Assembly (NCBI GenBank): GCA_036563665.1
Contig: DATCLY010000018.1
Span: 1-64,000 of the forward strand
Direction: 5' to 3'
Length of the DNA stretch: 64,000 nucleotides
Origin: FEN-1219 sp036563665
GTDB lineage: Bacteria; Pseudomonadota; Gammaproteobacteria; Steroidobacterales; Rariloculaceae
The notes under the pieces were generated by a model. That model did not search any database. It was not told where the DNA came from and was given only the letters and a program-made list of their open reading frames with translations. Position 1 is the stretch's first letter; each line of letters starts with the position of its first letter. Position numbers and translations under genes: made by a program. Positions 1-8,320 of this stretch are shown one piece after another.

Positions 1-1211
1 TTGGTGATCCAGAACGTCGACACCGTGTTGTCGGACGGGATCAGGACGTCCTTCGAGTCCTGGCCCGCCGTCTTGAAGTTCAGGCCGTCTTCCTGCGTCC
101 CGAACGGCGCGAGGTTCGTCGGGTCGCACGGCTTGGTCGGATGGCATTTGGTCTGGATGCCGAGGTTGCGGACGAACTCGTTGCCCGTCTCGATGCCGTC
201 CTCGAGGAAGAAGCAGTGGCCCACGTTGTTGTAGGTCACGTTGTTCTCGATCCGCAGGTTGTCCGTGCCGTGCACGGTCACGCAGCGGCTGTAGGTGTCG
301 TGGATGGCCGAGTTCTTGATGTACTGGCCCTTCGCGTCGCCCACGAGGTGCCAGTGGATGGGGTACCGCGCGAGCGTGAGGTGCTGGCCCATGCGGCGGA
401 GCTCGACGCCCGAGACGTACATCCTGCTCGACGGCATCGCCATGATGTGCCCGCCGAAGTAGGACTGCTCCGCGTCCTCCGAGGCCTGGATCCGGATGTT
501 CCGCGTGAGCAGGCCCACCTCGCCGCGCTCGTCCACGCCGAACGTGATCTCGCCGAAGTGCATGTGCTCGAGCGGCCTGTCGAGCGTGATCCGGTTGCCG
601 CGGATGGCGGTGATGGTGCGCACCTCCGCCTGTCGCGGATCGTAGTCCGTCGACGCGAGCACGATCTCGTCGCCGACTTGCCAGCCGGAGGCATCGAGCA
701 CCTCGATCGAATTGCTGCCCGCCCTGGCCGTGCGGGCCAGCTTGGTCCAGCTGTTGGTGCGATTGCCGTGCAGGTTCAGGGTGCCGCCCGAGATCATGAT
801 GCCGCGGTCCCCCATGCCGGCCATGACGTCCTCGCCCTTCACGTTGTCCGTGAAGGTGATCGTGGCCTGGCGCGTATGGGGGCGCGCTTCGGTGCCGATC
901 TGCAGCTCGCCGTGCAGCATGATCCACTCGGTGGTCAGCTCGAGATCGGCGTCGTTCGAGAAGATCAGCTTGCCGTCGATCGACAAACCGGCCAGCGGCG
1001 GCGGGCTCACGTCGAGGATGACCTCTTTGTCTCTGGCGATGACGACCTTGTCGCCCTCGGCCGGCACCTTGCGGTTCGGCCAGGTGTTGGGATCGGACCA
1101 TTTCATCGGCCCGGCCGCCGGCGCCTGGGCCTGCGCGGCGGCGAAGACGCCGCCGAGCAGGAATGCCGGAACGAGCGAACCAAGAAGCAACCCGCGACGC
1201 GTTTTCCTCAT
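1..1211 (-). CDS. G8-domain secreted protein, C-terminus beyond window
   Basis: The reading frame starts at the ATG at 1211 and stays open for 403 codons to the window edge, so the C-terminus is missing. Residues 1-30 form a signal peptide (twin Arg, then a Leu/Ala/Gly core ending AQAQA). From about residue 34 the protein reads MKWSDPNTWP, then VPAEGDKVVI, the start of a G8 domain as found in secreted or surface proteins and in the CEMIP/KIAA1199 hyaluronan-binding family. Later parts repeat short beta-rich stretches with Asn/His turns (for example NNVTYNNVG, IHWHLVGDAKG), which resemble right-handed beta-helix repeats. This suggests a carbohydrate-binding or carbohydrate-degrading extracellular protein; the substrate cannot be told. 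It is a single gene downstream of marR on the same strand after a 291-nt gap. A G-run 7-14 nt upstream of the ATG could act as a ribosome binding site. Confidence 0.8.
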   Translation of the reverse strand, partial: MRKTRRGLLLGSLVPAFLLGGVFAAAQAQAPAAGPMKWSDPNTWPNRKVPAEGDKVVIARDKEVILDVSPPPLAGLSIDGKLIFSNDADLELTTEWIMLHGELQIGTEARPHTRQATITFTDNVKGEDVMAGMGDRGIMISGGTLNLHGNRTNSWTKLARTARAGSNSIEVLDASGWQVGDEIVLASTDYDPRQAEVRTITAIRGNRITLDRPLEHMHFGEITFGVDERGEVGLLTRNIRIQASEDAEQSYFGGHIMAMPSSRMYVSGVELRRMGQHLTLARYPIHWHLVGDAKGQYIKNSAIHDTYSRCVTVHGTDNLRIENNVTYNNVGHCFFLEDGIETGNEFVRNLGIQTKCHPTKPCDPTNLAPFGTQEDGLNFKTAGQDSKDVLIPSDNTVSTFWIT

Positions 1212-1502
1212 GACGGCTACCCCCCCGGTACTCGAGATGACCCGGTACTTGGACGGCAGAGGATAGCGCGATTGTGAGGGGCTTGGCGCCGGCGGGGCGT
1301 GCCGCGCTCTCAAGAATTCTTGGTGTACGAGCGCCCTTGTACGCCCTATCGGCGTTGCCGTTTACCAGAACATCCCGGGCGCTTGACGGTACTTTGAATG
1401 TGATGAAGCGGCGCGGGACGTCGGGCGGGTCCCGAGATGGCGTTCGGCGCTGCCCCCAGCCGCCTTGCCAAAAGGAGCTTGCGGCGTCGCGCGGCGCTTG
1501 GG
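1212..1502. other. Intergenic region between marR and G8 gene
   Basis: These 291 nt hold no convincing gene. The only structured element I see is a perfect 12-bp palindrome, CAAGAATTCTTG, at 1311-1322, followed by two GTAC-containing repeats. A promoter for the G8 gene should lie here, but no box pair stands out on the minus strand. Confidence 0.4.
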
Positions 1503-2063
1503 TCAGGCGTGCAGGGAGGCGGACCGTTCGCGCAGCGCCTGCGCCTCGTCCTCCTCCCAAGCGTCGTCGGGCTCGAGGAAGCGTTCGCCCGTGCCGAGCG
1601 CGGCGATGCAGCGGCGCAGGTACGACTGGAGCTGCTCCACTTCTTCCGGGCTCAGCCCGGACAGCATGCGCGAGAACACCTCGTTGCCCACCTTGCGGGC
1701 GCGCTCGAGCTGCCGCTCGCCCTCGGGGGTGACCTGCCAGCTGTCCGCCCGGCGGCTCTCCGGGTGGGGGCGGCGCACGACGAGCCCCTCCTGCTCGAGG
1801 CGGCGCAGCGCCGCGTTCATCGTCTGCGCCGACACGACCGCGCGGCGGGCGAGCTGGGCGCCCGTGATGCCCGGCTCGAAGTGCAGGCCGAACAGGGCCG
1901 CGAAGTGGGCGAACGACAGCTCCACGCCCTGGCGGCGGAGCGCCTCGTCCATCGCCTGCCGCAGGCCGAGGTGCAGGCAGCGCAGCAGGAACCCCACGAC
2001 GGGCGCGGGGTTGTCCGCCTCGAGCCAGCGGGCGACGTTGGGGACTTCAGAATTCTTCGACAA
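1503..2063 (-). CDS. MarR-family transcriptional regulator
   Basis: This 186-aa winged-helix repressor of the MarR family probably controls the divergent RND efflux operon. The helix-turn-helix lies around residues 75-110 (GITGAQLARRAVVSAQT, then LRRLEQEGLV), and the wing contains the typical R-P-H-P-E-S-R-R-A turn. The N-terminal helices (about 20-60) and C-terminal helices (about 130-170) form the dimerisation region. The acidic C-terminal tail (EPDDAWEEDE) is longer than usual. The start codon faces the efflux start codon across 67 nt containing a perfect dyad, the classic arrangement for an autoregulated, ligand-released repressor. Ligand unknown. Confidence 0.85.
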   Translation of the reverse strand: MSKNSEVPNVARWLEADNPAPVVGFLLRCLHLGLRQAMDEALRRQGVELSFAHFAALFGLHFEPGITGAQLARRAVVSAQTMNAALRRLEQEGLVVRRPHPESRRADSWQVTPEGERQLERARKVGNEVFSRMLSGLSPEEVEQLQSYLRRCIAALGTGERFLEPDDAWEEDEAQALRERSASLHA

Positions 2064-2079
2064 GGCGTGATTGCCGGTT

Positions 2080-2105
2080 ATCAGCTTGCTGATATGATAT
2101 CAGCA
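2080..2105. promoter_or_regulatory. Probable MarR operator (overlapping dyads)
   Basis: The marR/efflux divergent gap contains a perfect 19-nt inverted repeat, TGCTGATAT-G-ATATCAGCA (2087-2105). An overlapping one, ATCAGC-TT-GCTGAT, lies at 2080-2093. MarR dimers typically bind palindromes of this length between divergent promoters. Occupancy would block both marR and efflux transcription. Binding is inferred from position and symmetry. Confidence 0.7.
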
Positions 2106-2130
2106 GCCTGATTTTGATCAAGGATCGTCC

Positions 2131-3273
2131 GTGACCCGACTCTTGGCGAGCGCCTGGGGCAAGCGCCTCGGAGCCGCCGCAATTCTCGTCGTCGCCATTG
2201 CGCTCGTGGCCATCGCGCGCAACGGCAGCGCGCCGGCCGCTCCCGGCGGCCCCGTCGCGCCCCCGGGGGCGCAAGGCACGGCGCGCGACGCCGCGCTCAC
2301 GGTCACCGCGGTGGAGCTCGGCCTGGTCGAGCTCGCCCGCACGGTCACCGTGAACGGCTCCGTGCGCCCCTGGCAGGAGGTCATCATCGCGCCCGAGGTC
2401 GGCGGCTACCGCGTCGCCGAGGTCCGCGTGGACGTCGGCGACGTGGTCCGCAAGGGCGACACGCTCGTCCAGCTCTCCACGGCGCTGCTCGAAGCGGAGG
2501 TGGCGACGCGCGAGGCCGCGCTCGCGCAGCGCCAGGCCGAGCTCGCGAATGCCGAGGCCGCGCTCCGGCGCGGCGAGGCGCTCGCCGCGATGGACGCGCT
2601 GGCCGAGGCGGATCTCGATCGCCTGCGGAGCGAGGCGCTCGCGGCCCGTGCGCGGCTCGAGTCCGCCGAGGCGGACCTCGAGACCTCGCGGCTGCGGCTG
2701 CGGTTCACGAGCGTCACGGCGCCCGACGACGGCGTGATCACGTCGCGCACCGTCACGGTGGGCGAGATCGCGCAGGCGGGCGTCGAGATGCTGCGGCTGC
2801 TGCGGCAAGGCCGCATCGAGTGGCGCGGCGAGGTGCCCGAGGCGCGCCTGCAGGATCTCGCGCCCGGGCAGAAGGTCACGATCGTCACGGCCGACGGCGA
2901 GAAGATCGCCGGCCGCATCCGCGTGGTGGCGCCCACCGTGTCGAGCGACACCCGCACCGGGCTCGTCTACGTGGACCTCGAGCCTAACGCGCCCGTGCGT
3001 CCCGGCATGTTCGCGCGCGGCGAGATCGAGATCGGCCGGGGCCCGGCCGTGGTCGTGCCGCTCGAGAGCGTGGTGAGCGCCGACGGCTACAGCCACGTGT
3101 TCGTGCTGCGCCCGGACGGCACGGTGGAGCGCCGGCGCATCGAGCTTGGCGCCGTGCACGGCGCCGGCGTGGAGGCGCGCTCGGGCGTCGCGGCGGGCGA
3201 GCGCATCGTGGTCAAGGGCGCGGGCTTCCTCAAGGACGGCGACCGCGTGAACGTGGTGGCGAGCGACGCATGA
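2131..3273 (+). CDS. RND efflux periplasmic adaptor (membrane fusion protein)
   Basis: This 380-aa HlyD/AcrA-type adaptor links an inner-membrane RND pump to an outer-membrane channel. An N-terminal membrane anchor (about 8-30) is followed by a Pro/Ala-rich stretch. The first half of the lipoyl domain (VRPWQEVIIAPEVGGYR) comes next, then a two-helix coiled coil rich in Ala/Glu (about 100-165), the second lipoyl half (SVTAPDDGVI), a beta-barrel, and a membrane-proximal domain ending near RVNVVASDA. The GTG start is preceded by AAGGAT at 2120-2125. The stop overlaps the pump ATG by 4 nt (ATGA), giving translational coupling. Probably repressed by the divergent MarR. No outer-membrane factor gene is adjacent, so a TolC-like channel must come from elsewhere. 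Confidence 0.9.
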   Translation: MTRLLASAWGKRLGAAAILVVAIALVAIARNGSAPAAPGGPVAPPGAQGTARDAALTVTAVELGLVELARTVTVNGSVRPWQEVIIAPEVGGYRVAEVRVDVGDVVRKGDTLVQLSTALLEAEVATREAALAQRQAELANAEAALRRGEALAAMDALAEADLDRLRSEALAARARLESAEADLETSRLRLRFTSVTAPDDGVITSRTVTVGEIAQAGVEMLRLLRQGRIEWRGEVPEARLQDLAPGQKVTIVTADGEKIAGRIRVVAPTVSSDTRTGLVYVDLEPNAPVRPGMFARGEIEIGRGPAVVVPLESVVSADGYSHVFVLRPDGTVERRRIELGAVHGAGVEARSGVAAGERIVVKGAGFLKDGDRVNVVASDA

Positions 3274-6200
3274 ACTTCGTCACCTGGTCCATCCGCAACC
3301 CCGTCCCGGTCATCGTCCTGTTCGTGGGCCTGACCGTCGCGGGCCTGCTGTCCTTCCCGAAGCTCGGCATCCAGGACCGGCCGGACATCGAGTTCCCGGC
3401 CGTGGTGGTCACGGTCACCTATCCGGGCGTGGCGCCCTCGCAGATGGAGAGCGAGATCACGCGCAAGGTCGAGGACGCCGTGGCGACGATCGCCGGCATC
3501 GAGCAGATGACGTCCACGATCAACGAGGGCGCGTCCACCACCATCATCGAGTTCCGCTTCGGCACCGATCTCGACGCCGCGCTCGACGACGTCCGCGACG
3601 CGCTCACGCAGATCCGGCCGGATCTGCCCATCGACGCGAACGAGCCGATCGTCTCGCGCGTGAGCACGGCGGGCGGCGCGCTCGTCACCTGGAGCGTGGC
3701 CTCCGACGTGCTGTCCGAGACCGAGCTCTCGTGGTTCGTGGACCTCGTCGTGACCCGCGAGCTCTCGTCCGTGCCCGGCATGGGGCGCGTCACGCGGGTG
3801 GGTGGGGTGGACCGCGAGATCCGCGTGGACCTGGACCCCGACCGCATGGCCGCGCTCGGCGCCACGGCGGCCGACGTTTCGCGGCAGCTCCGGCGCATCC
3901 AGGCCGAATACCCGGGCGGCGAGGCCCGCATCGGCGGCCTCGAGCAGACCGTGCGCACGACGGGCGTGATCTCCTCGGTGAACGATCTCGCCGCGCTGCC
4001 CATCCTGCTGCCCGACGGCCGCAGCGTCCGGCTCGACACGATCGCGGACGTGCGCGACCAGCCGGCCGAGCAGCGCTCCATCGCGCTGCTCGATGGCGAG
4101 CCCGTGGTCGGCTTCCAGATCGTGCGCGCGTGGGGCGCGAGCGCGCTCGACGTGGCCAACGAGGCGCGCCGGGTGGTGGAGGAGCTCGGGCGGCAGTATC
4201 CGCAGGTGCGCTTCGCGGAGGCGAGCTCCACGGTCGGCTACATCCGGGAGTCGTTCGACGCCTCGATGCAGATGCTCATCGAGGGCGCCTTCCTCGCCGT
4301 CGTCGTCGTGTGGCTCTTCCTGCGCGACTGGCGCGCCACGCTGATCTCCGCCGTGGCCCTGCCGCTCTCGATCATCCCCACGTTCTGGGCGATCTACGCG
4401 CTCGGCTACTCGCTCAACATCCTCACGATGCTCGCGCTGACGCTGGTCGTGGGCATCCTCGTGGACGACGCCATCGTCGAGGTGGAGAACATCGTGCGGC
4501 ACCTGCGTCAGGGCAAGGCGCCGCGTCAGGCCGCGATGGACGCCGCCATCGAGATCGGCCTCGCCGTGGTGGCCACCTCGCTCACGATCTGCGCCGTGTT
4601 CATCCCGGTGGCGTTCATGAGCGGCATCGCGGGGCAGTTCTTCGCGCCGTTCGGCTTCACGGTGACCGTGGCCGTGCTGTTCTCGCTGCTGGTGGCGCGC
4701 ACGCTCACGCCCATGATGGCGGCGTACTTCTTGAAGCCCCACGAGCGGCCCGCGGGCGCGTCGAGGATCATGCGCTGGTATCTCGACCGCGCGCGCTGGT
4801 GCCTGCAGCACCGCTGGACCACGCTCGGCGTCGCCACGGCGCTGATCCTCGCGATGCTCGGGGTCTTCCCGTTCCTGTCCACGGCGTTCGCACCGGCCGG
4901 CGACAACGGCTTCACGCAGTTGAGCGTGGAGCTCGCGCCCGGTGCCACGCTCGAGGACACGCTCGCGGTCAGCGAGGAAGTGCGGGAGCGGCTCGCCGCC
5001 ATGCCGGAGGTGAAGAGCGTCTTCACCACCATCGGGGCGGCGACGTCCGGCCGCGGCCCCTTCGGCGGCTCGGCGGGGTCGGTGCGCACGGCCAACCTCA
5101 CCATTCAGATCGAGAACGTCGACGGCACGCGCGGCGCCCAGCAGGCGTTCGAGCGCAAGGCCACGGCCGCGCTCGCCGACATCCCCGGCGTGCGGCTGCA
5201 GTTCCAGGGCGCGGGCGGCGATCGGCTGGAGGTCACGCTCGCGGGCGACCAGCCGGAGCGGCTCGCGGCCGCTGCGGCGGCCGTGGAGCGCGACATGCGC
5301 AGCCTGCCGGGGCTCGGCACGATCACGAGCAGCGCGGCGTTGCTGCAGCCCGAGATCGTGGTGCGGCCGTTGCCGGAGCGCGCGGCCGAGCTCGGCGTGA
5401 CCACCGAGACGCTGTCGCTCGTCACGCGCATCGCCACGAGCGGCGACGTGGACACCGGCCTCGCCAAGTTCAACCTCGACAACCGGCAGCTGCCGATTCG
5501 CGTGCGGCTCGACGACGCCTCGCGCGCCGACCTCGAGCGCCTGCGCATGCTGCCCGTGCCCGGCAGGAACGGGCCGGTGCCGCTCATGAACGTGGCCGAC
5601 GTGTCGCTCGGCTCCGGGCCCGCGCAGATCACGCGCGTGAACCGCAGCCGGAACATCACCATCGAGGCCAACCTGCAGGGCCTGCCGCTCGGCGACGCGC
5701 TCGCGCTCGTGCAGGATCTGCCCTCGATGCGCGCGCTACCCGAAGGCGTCCGCTACGTGCCCACCGGCGATGCGCGCTGGATCGTCGAGATCTTCGGACA
5801 GTTCGCCACGGCCATGCTGATCGGCGTGCTGTCGATCTACGCCGTGCTCGTGATGCTGTTTCACCGGTTCATCCAGCCGGTCACGATCCTGTCGGCGCTG
5901 CCGCCGTCCGCGGGCGGCGCCGCCGTGGCGCTCTATCTCGCCGGCCACGGGCTCGCGATCAACTCGCTGATCGGCCTGCTGATGCTCATGGGCATCGTGT
6001 CGAAGAACTCCATCCTGCTGGTCGAGTACGCGATCATGGCGCAGCGCGACCACGGGCTGTCGCGCTTCGACGCGCTCATCGACGCCTGCTCGAAACGCGC
6101 CCGGCCGATCGTCATGACCACCATCGCCATGGGGGCGGGCATGACGCCCGTCGCGATGGGCTGGGCGGGCGATCCGAGCTTCCGCGCGCCCATGGGCGTG

Positions 6201-6359
6201 GCGGTGATCGGCGGGCTCGTGGTGTCCACCGCCATGAGCCTGTTCATCGTGCCGGCGCTCTTCACCGTTTTCGACGATTTCCAGCAGTGGCTGCAGCGGA
6301 TGTTCGGCCGCGCTCGCGCGGGCGCGGCCGTGCAGCCGGCGGCGCCCGCCGCGGGCTAG
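3270..6359 (+). CDS. RND-family efflux transporter permease (HAE1/AcrB-like)
   Basis: This 1029-aa proton-driven inner-membrane pump matches the usual AcrB-family length. It has the N-terminal transmembrane helix (about 10-30), the large periplasmic porter loops, and the central transmembrane block with the signature GILVDDAIVEVENIVRH, whose Asp pair belongs to the proton relay. A second periplasmic half and the final helices (LLMLMGIVSKNSILLVEYA, then GAGMTPVAMGW) follow. The substrate cannot be inferred. The gene overlaps the adaptor by 4 nt. Its last 98 nt are also read on the opposite strand as the oxyR C-terminal tail, an unusual convergent overlap. Confidence 0.92.
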   Translation: MNFVTWSIRNPVPVIVLFVGLTVAGLLSFPKLGIQDRPDIEFPAVVVTVTYPGVAPSQMESEITRKVEDAVATIAGIEQMTSTINEGASTTIIEFRFGTDLDAALDDVRDALTQIRPDLPIDANEPIVSRVSTAGGALVTWSVASDVLSETELSWFVDLVVTRELSSVPGMGRVTRVGGVDREIRVDLDPDRMAALGATAADVSRQLRRIQAEYPGGEARIGGLEQTVRTTGVISSVNDLAALPILLPDGRSVRLDTIADVRDQPAEQRSIALLDGEPVVGFQIVRAWGASALDVANEARRVVEELGRQYPQVRFAEASSTVGYIRESFDASMQMLIEGAFLAVVVVWLFLRDWRATLISAVALPLSIIPTFWAIYALGYSLNILTMLALTLVVGILVDDAIVEVENIVRHLRQGKAPRQAAMDAAIEIGLAVVATSLTICAVFIPVAFMSGIAGQFFAPFGFTVTVAVLFSLLVARTLTPMMAAYFLKPHERPAGASRIMRWYLDRARWCLQHRWTTLGVATALILAMLGVFPFLSTAFAPAGDNGFTQLSVELAPGATLEDTLAVSEEVRERLAAMPEVKSVFTTIGAATSGRGPFGGSAGSVRTANLTIQIENVDGTRGAQQAFERKATAALADIPGVRLQFQGAGGDRLEVTLAGDQPERLAAAAAAVERDMRSLPGLGTITSSAALLQPEIVVRPLPERAAELGVTTETLSLVTRIATSGDVDTGLAKFNLDNRQLPIRVRLDDASRADLERLRMLPVPGRNGPVPLMNVADVSLGSGPAQITRVNRSRNITIEANLQGLPLGDALALVQDLPSMRALPEGVRYVPTGDARWIVEIFGQFATAMLIGVLSIYAVLVMLFHRFIQPVTILSALPPSAGGAAVALYLAGHGLAINSLIGLLMLMGIVSKNSILLVEYAIMAQRDHGLSRFDALIDACSKRARPIVMTTIAMGAGMTPVAMGWAGDPSFRAPMGVAVIGGLVVSTAMSLFIVPALFTVFDDFQQWLQRMFGRARAGAAVQPAAPAAG

Positions 6360-7275
6360 GCGCGGCCGCGGCCACCCGCTTCACGAAGTCGCCCAGCATG
6401 CGGAACTCCTGCGCGCGCCCGCTGCCGCGGCGCCAGACGATGGCGATCGTGCGGTAGCTGCCGTCGCCCAGGGGATGGGTCTCGACGCGGGTGCCCTTCA
6501 GGAGCTCCGAGCCCACCGCCATCTCCGGCAGGAACGTGATGCCGAGGTCCGCGTCCACCATCTCGATCAGCGTGAGCAACGTCGAGGCCGTGAGCCGCGA
6601 CAGCTTCTCGGGATCGCGCAGGCGGCACGCCTCGATGGCGTGCTCGCGCAGGCAGTGCTCCTCGCGAAGCAGCAGCACCGTGCGCGGGTCGAGCTTGCTG
6701 AACTGGTAGTTGCGCGGGTCGACGAGCCGGGTGCCCCGGCGTGCGGCCAGCAGGAAGCGATCGCGGAACAGCTCGAGGCTCTCCACGCCCTCGAGCTCGT
6801 AGGGCAGGGCCAGCAGCACGGCGTCGAGCGCACCCTTGAGCAGCTGCTCGTGCAGCTGCTCCGTGGTGGCCTCGTGCAGCACGAGCTCGAGGTCCGGGAA
6901 CTCTTCCTTGAGCGCGGGCAGCAGGCGCGGCAGCAGGAACGGCGCGATGGTGGGGATGATGCCGAGCGCCAGCGGGCCCTTGAGCGGACCGCCCCTGCCG
7001 CGGGCCACCTCGACGAGCGCCTGCAGGTCGTCGAGGCAGCTCTTCGCGAGCGCCGCCACCTCGCGGCCGGTGGCCGTGATCGTCACCCGCCGGTTGGTGC
7101 GGTCCACGAGGTTCGCGCCGAGCAGCGTCTCGAGCTCCTGGATGGCCACGCTGAAGGCGGACTGGGACACGAAGCACTGCGCCGCGGCGCGGCCGAAATG
7201 GCGCTGCTCGGCCAGCGCCACGAAGTAGCGCAGCTGCTTGATGGAGGGCAGTCGGCGGGCGGGAGGGGCGGCCAT
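6262..7275 (-). CDS. oxyR: Hydrogen-peroxide-sensing LysR regulator OxyR
   Basis: This LysR-type activator of peroxide defence has an N-terminal winged HTH (about 12-70: LRYFVALAEQRHFGRAA, then VSQSAFSVAIQELE). In the effector domain, HCLREHAIEAC keeps the two redox cysteines at the spacing of E. coli Cys199/Cys208, with GITFLPEMAV downstream as in OxyR. At 337 aa it is longer than the 305-aa E. coli protein. The extra 32 residues (Arg/Ala/Pro-rich) are those encoded in the antisense overlap with the RND gene. The gene diverges from dps, a classic OxyR target, across 95 nt containing nested dyads. Identification is strong; a role for the tail is unknown. Confidence 0.93.
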   Translation of the reverse strand: MAAPPARRLPSIKQLRYFVALAEQRHFGRAAAQCFVSQSAFSVAIQELETLLGANLVDRTNRRVTITATGREVAALAKSCLDDLQALVEVARGRGGPLKGPLALGIIPTIAPFLLPRLLPALKEEFPDLELVLHEATTEQLHEQLLKGALDAVLLALPYELEGVESLELFRDRFLLAARRGTRLVDPRNYQFSKLDPRTVLLLREEHCLREHAIEACRLRDPEKLSRLTASTLLTLIEMVDADLGITFLPEMAVGSELLKGTRVETHPLGDGSYRTIAIVWRRGSGRAQEFRMLGDFVKRVAAAAPSPRRAPPAARPRPRERGRTSAAATAGNRRKR

Positions 7276-7283
7276 AGAGATAT

Positions 7284-7323
7284 CCGATCACTGGGATGCA
7301 AACGTTGCATTTTATTTGATCGG
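7284..7323. promoter_or_regulatory. Nested dyad between oxyR and dps, candidate OxyR site
   Basis: Outer arms CCGATCA (7284-7290) and TGATCGG (7317-7323) enclose inner arms ATGCAA (7296-7301) and TTGCAT (7305-7310), nearly co-centred at 7303. OxyR tetramers contact about 40 bp of dyad DNA, and this one spans 40 bp in the oxyR/dps gap. It does not closely match the E. coli ATAG/CTAT consensus, so assignment to OxyR is by context. A possible dps -10, TAGACT, lies at 7335-7340. Confidence 0.55.
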
Positions 7324-7370
7324 GCCGGCGGCGCTAGACTGCCTCCGAACGGAACGTTACGGAGGCTCCC

Positions 7371-7841
7371 ATGGACATCGAGATCGGAATTTCGGCGGAG
7401 AACCGGCGCAAGATCGCCGAAGGGCTGTCGCGCCTGCTGGCCGACACCTACACGCTGTATCTGAAGACGCACAACTATCACTGGAACGTGACGGGGCCGC
7501 TGTTCAACACGCTGCACACCATGTTCGAGACGCAGTACACGGAGCTCGCCGCGGCCGTGGACGCGATCGCCGAGCGCATCCGTGCGCTGGGGCATCCGGC
7601 CCCGGGGTCCTACAAGGCGTTCGCCGCGCTGTCTCGGGTGGAGGAAGAGGAGGGCGTGCCGAGCGCCGAGGAGATGATCCGTCAGCTCGTGATCGGGCAG
7701 GAGACGGTGGCGCGCACGGCCCGCGAGGTGTTCCCGATCGCCGAGGAGGCGAACGACCAGCCGACGGCCGACCTGCTGACGCAGCGCATGCAGACCCACG
7801 AGAAGAACGCCTGGATGCTGCGCAGCATGCTGGGCGGCTAG
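7371..7841 (+). CDS. dps: Dps-family DNA-protecting ferritin-like protein
   Basis: This 156-aa Dps family member assembles as a dodecameric cage that oxidises ferrous iron with peroxide and shields DNA. The ferroxidase ligands are visible in KTHNYHWNV (His) and in FETQYTELAAAVDAIAERI (Asp/Glu), the pattern of the inter-subunit iron site. Length fits the family. GGAGG at 7361-7365 sits 5 nt before the ATG. Divergence from oxyR strongly suggests OxyR-dependent induction by peroxide. A REP-like palindrome follows 12 nt after the stop and may act as terminator. The N-terminus lacks the long Lys-rich tail of E. coli Dps, so direct DNA binding is uncertain. Confidence 0.93.
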   Translation: MDIEIGISAENRRKIAEGLSRLLADTYTLYLKTHNYHWNVTGPLFNTLHTMFETQYTELAAAVDAIAERIRALGHPAPGSYKAFAALSRVEEEEGVPSAEEMIRQLVIGQETVARTAREVFPIAEEANDQPTADLLTQRMQTHEKNAWMLRSMLGG

Positions 7842-7852
7842 CTCGAGGGCGG

Positions 7853-7880
7853 GTGGGAGCGGCTGGCAAGCCGCTCTCAC
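7853..7880. repeat. REP-like palindrome, copy 1
   Basis: Arms GTGGGAGCGGCT and AGCCGCTCTCAC enclose the loop GGCA, with one mismatch in the stem. It lies between the 3' ends of dps and the convergent small secreted-protein gene, so it could terminate or protect both transcripts. Related copies lie at 10793, 17456 and 23344. Confidence 0.75.
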
Positions 7881-7888
7881 AGGTGAGG

Positions 7889-8320
7889 TTAGCGGTTGCG
7901 GCGGCCGAAGCGGATGCGGAAGAGCTGGATGAAGCCCACGCGCTCGGCTTCGCGATCGATCCTGAGCAGCCCCGACGTCAGCGGCGGCTGCTCGGGGTCG
8001 TAGAGCGGCAGGAACTCCGCCGCGATCCGTCCCTGCCGCCGTTCCTCCTCCTGGCGCTGCCGGAACGAGGAGCCGAGATCCGGCAGCCGCCACTGGCTTT
8101 CCTCGCCGATCACGACGATCTCCTCCACCTCCTCCGGCAGCGACGCGAGCCGCGACTCGCCGGGCCGGGCCGGCGGCGGGATGGGCTCGGGGGAGTCGCC
8201 GATCCGGGGCGGCGGCGGCACGTCGTCCGAGAGCGGCGGCTGCGCGCCGACGGCGCCCGCGGCCCCGGCCGTGAGCGCCGCGCAGGCCGCGAGGCGCGCC
8301 AACCCGCTACCGCTTGTCAA
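7889..8320 (-). CDS. Small secreted protein of unknown function
   Basis: I do not recognise this 143-aa protein. I chose the TTG start at 8320 because GGAGG at 8328-8332 (minus-strand sense) lies 7 nt upstream and the resulting N-terminus is a good signal peptide (LARLAACAALTAGAAGAVGAQ). The mature part begins Pro/Asp-rich (PPLSDDVPPPPRIGDSPEPI), has an acidic EEVEEIVVIGEESQWRLPD segment, and ends basic (FGRRNR). The VEEIVVIGE stretch recalls the start of TonB-dependent receptor plugs, but no barrel follows. It overlaps the upstream binding-protein gene by 14 nt, so translation is probably coupled. It is the last gene of the strand group. Confidence 0.6.
   Translation of the reverse strand: MTSGSGLARLAACAALTAGAAGAVGAQPPLSDDVPPPPRIGDSPEPIPPPARPGESRLASLPEEVEEIVVIGEESQWRLPDLGSSFRQRQEEERRQGRIAAEFLPLYDPEQPPLTSGLLRIDREAERVGFIQLFRIRFGRRNR

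Noticed and set aside
141..1277. Long plus-strand open frame opposite the G8 gene
   Set aside because: Composition is Arg/His/Val-rich without domain features, and the minus strand encodes a coherent signal peptide plus G8 domain.
1311..1322. Perfect palindrome CAAGAATTCTTG as an operator
   Set aside because: It is short, lies far from any clear promoter box, and has no second copy nearby; chance cannot be excluded.
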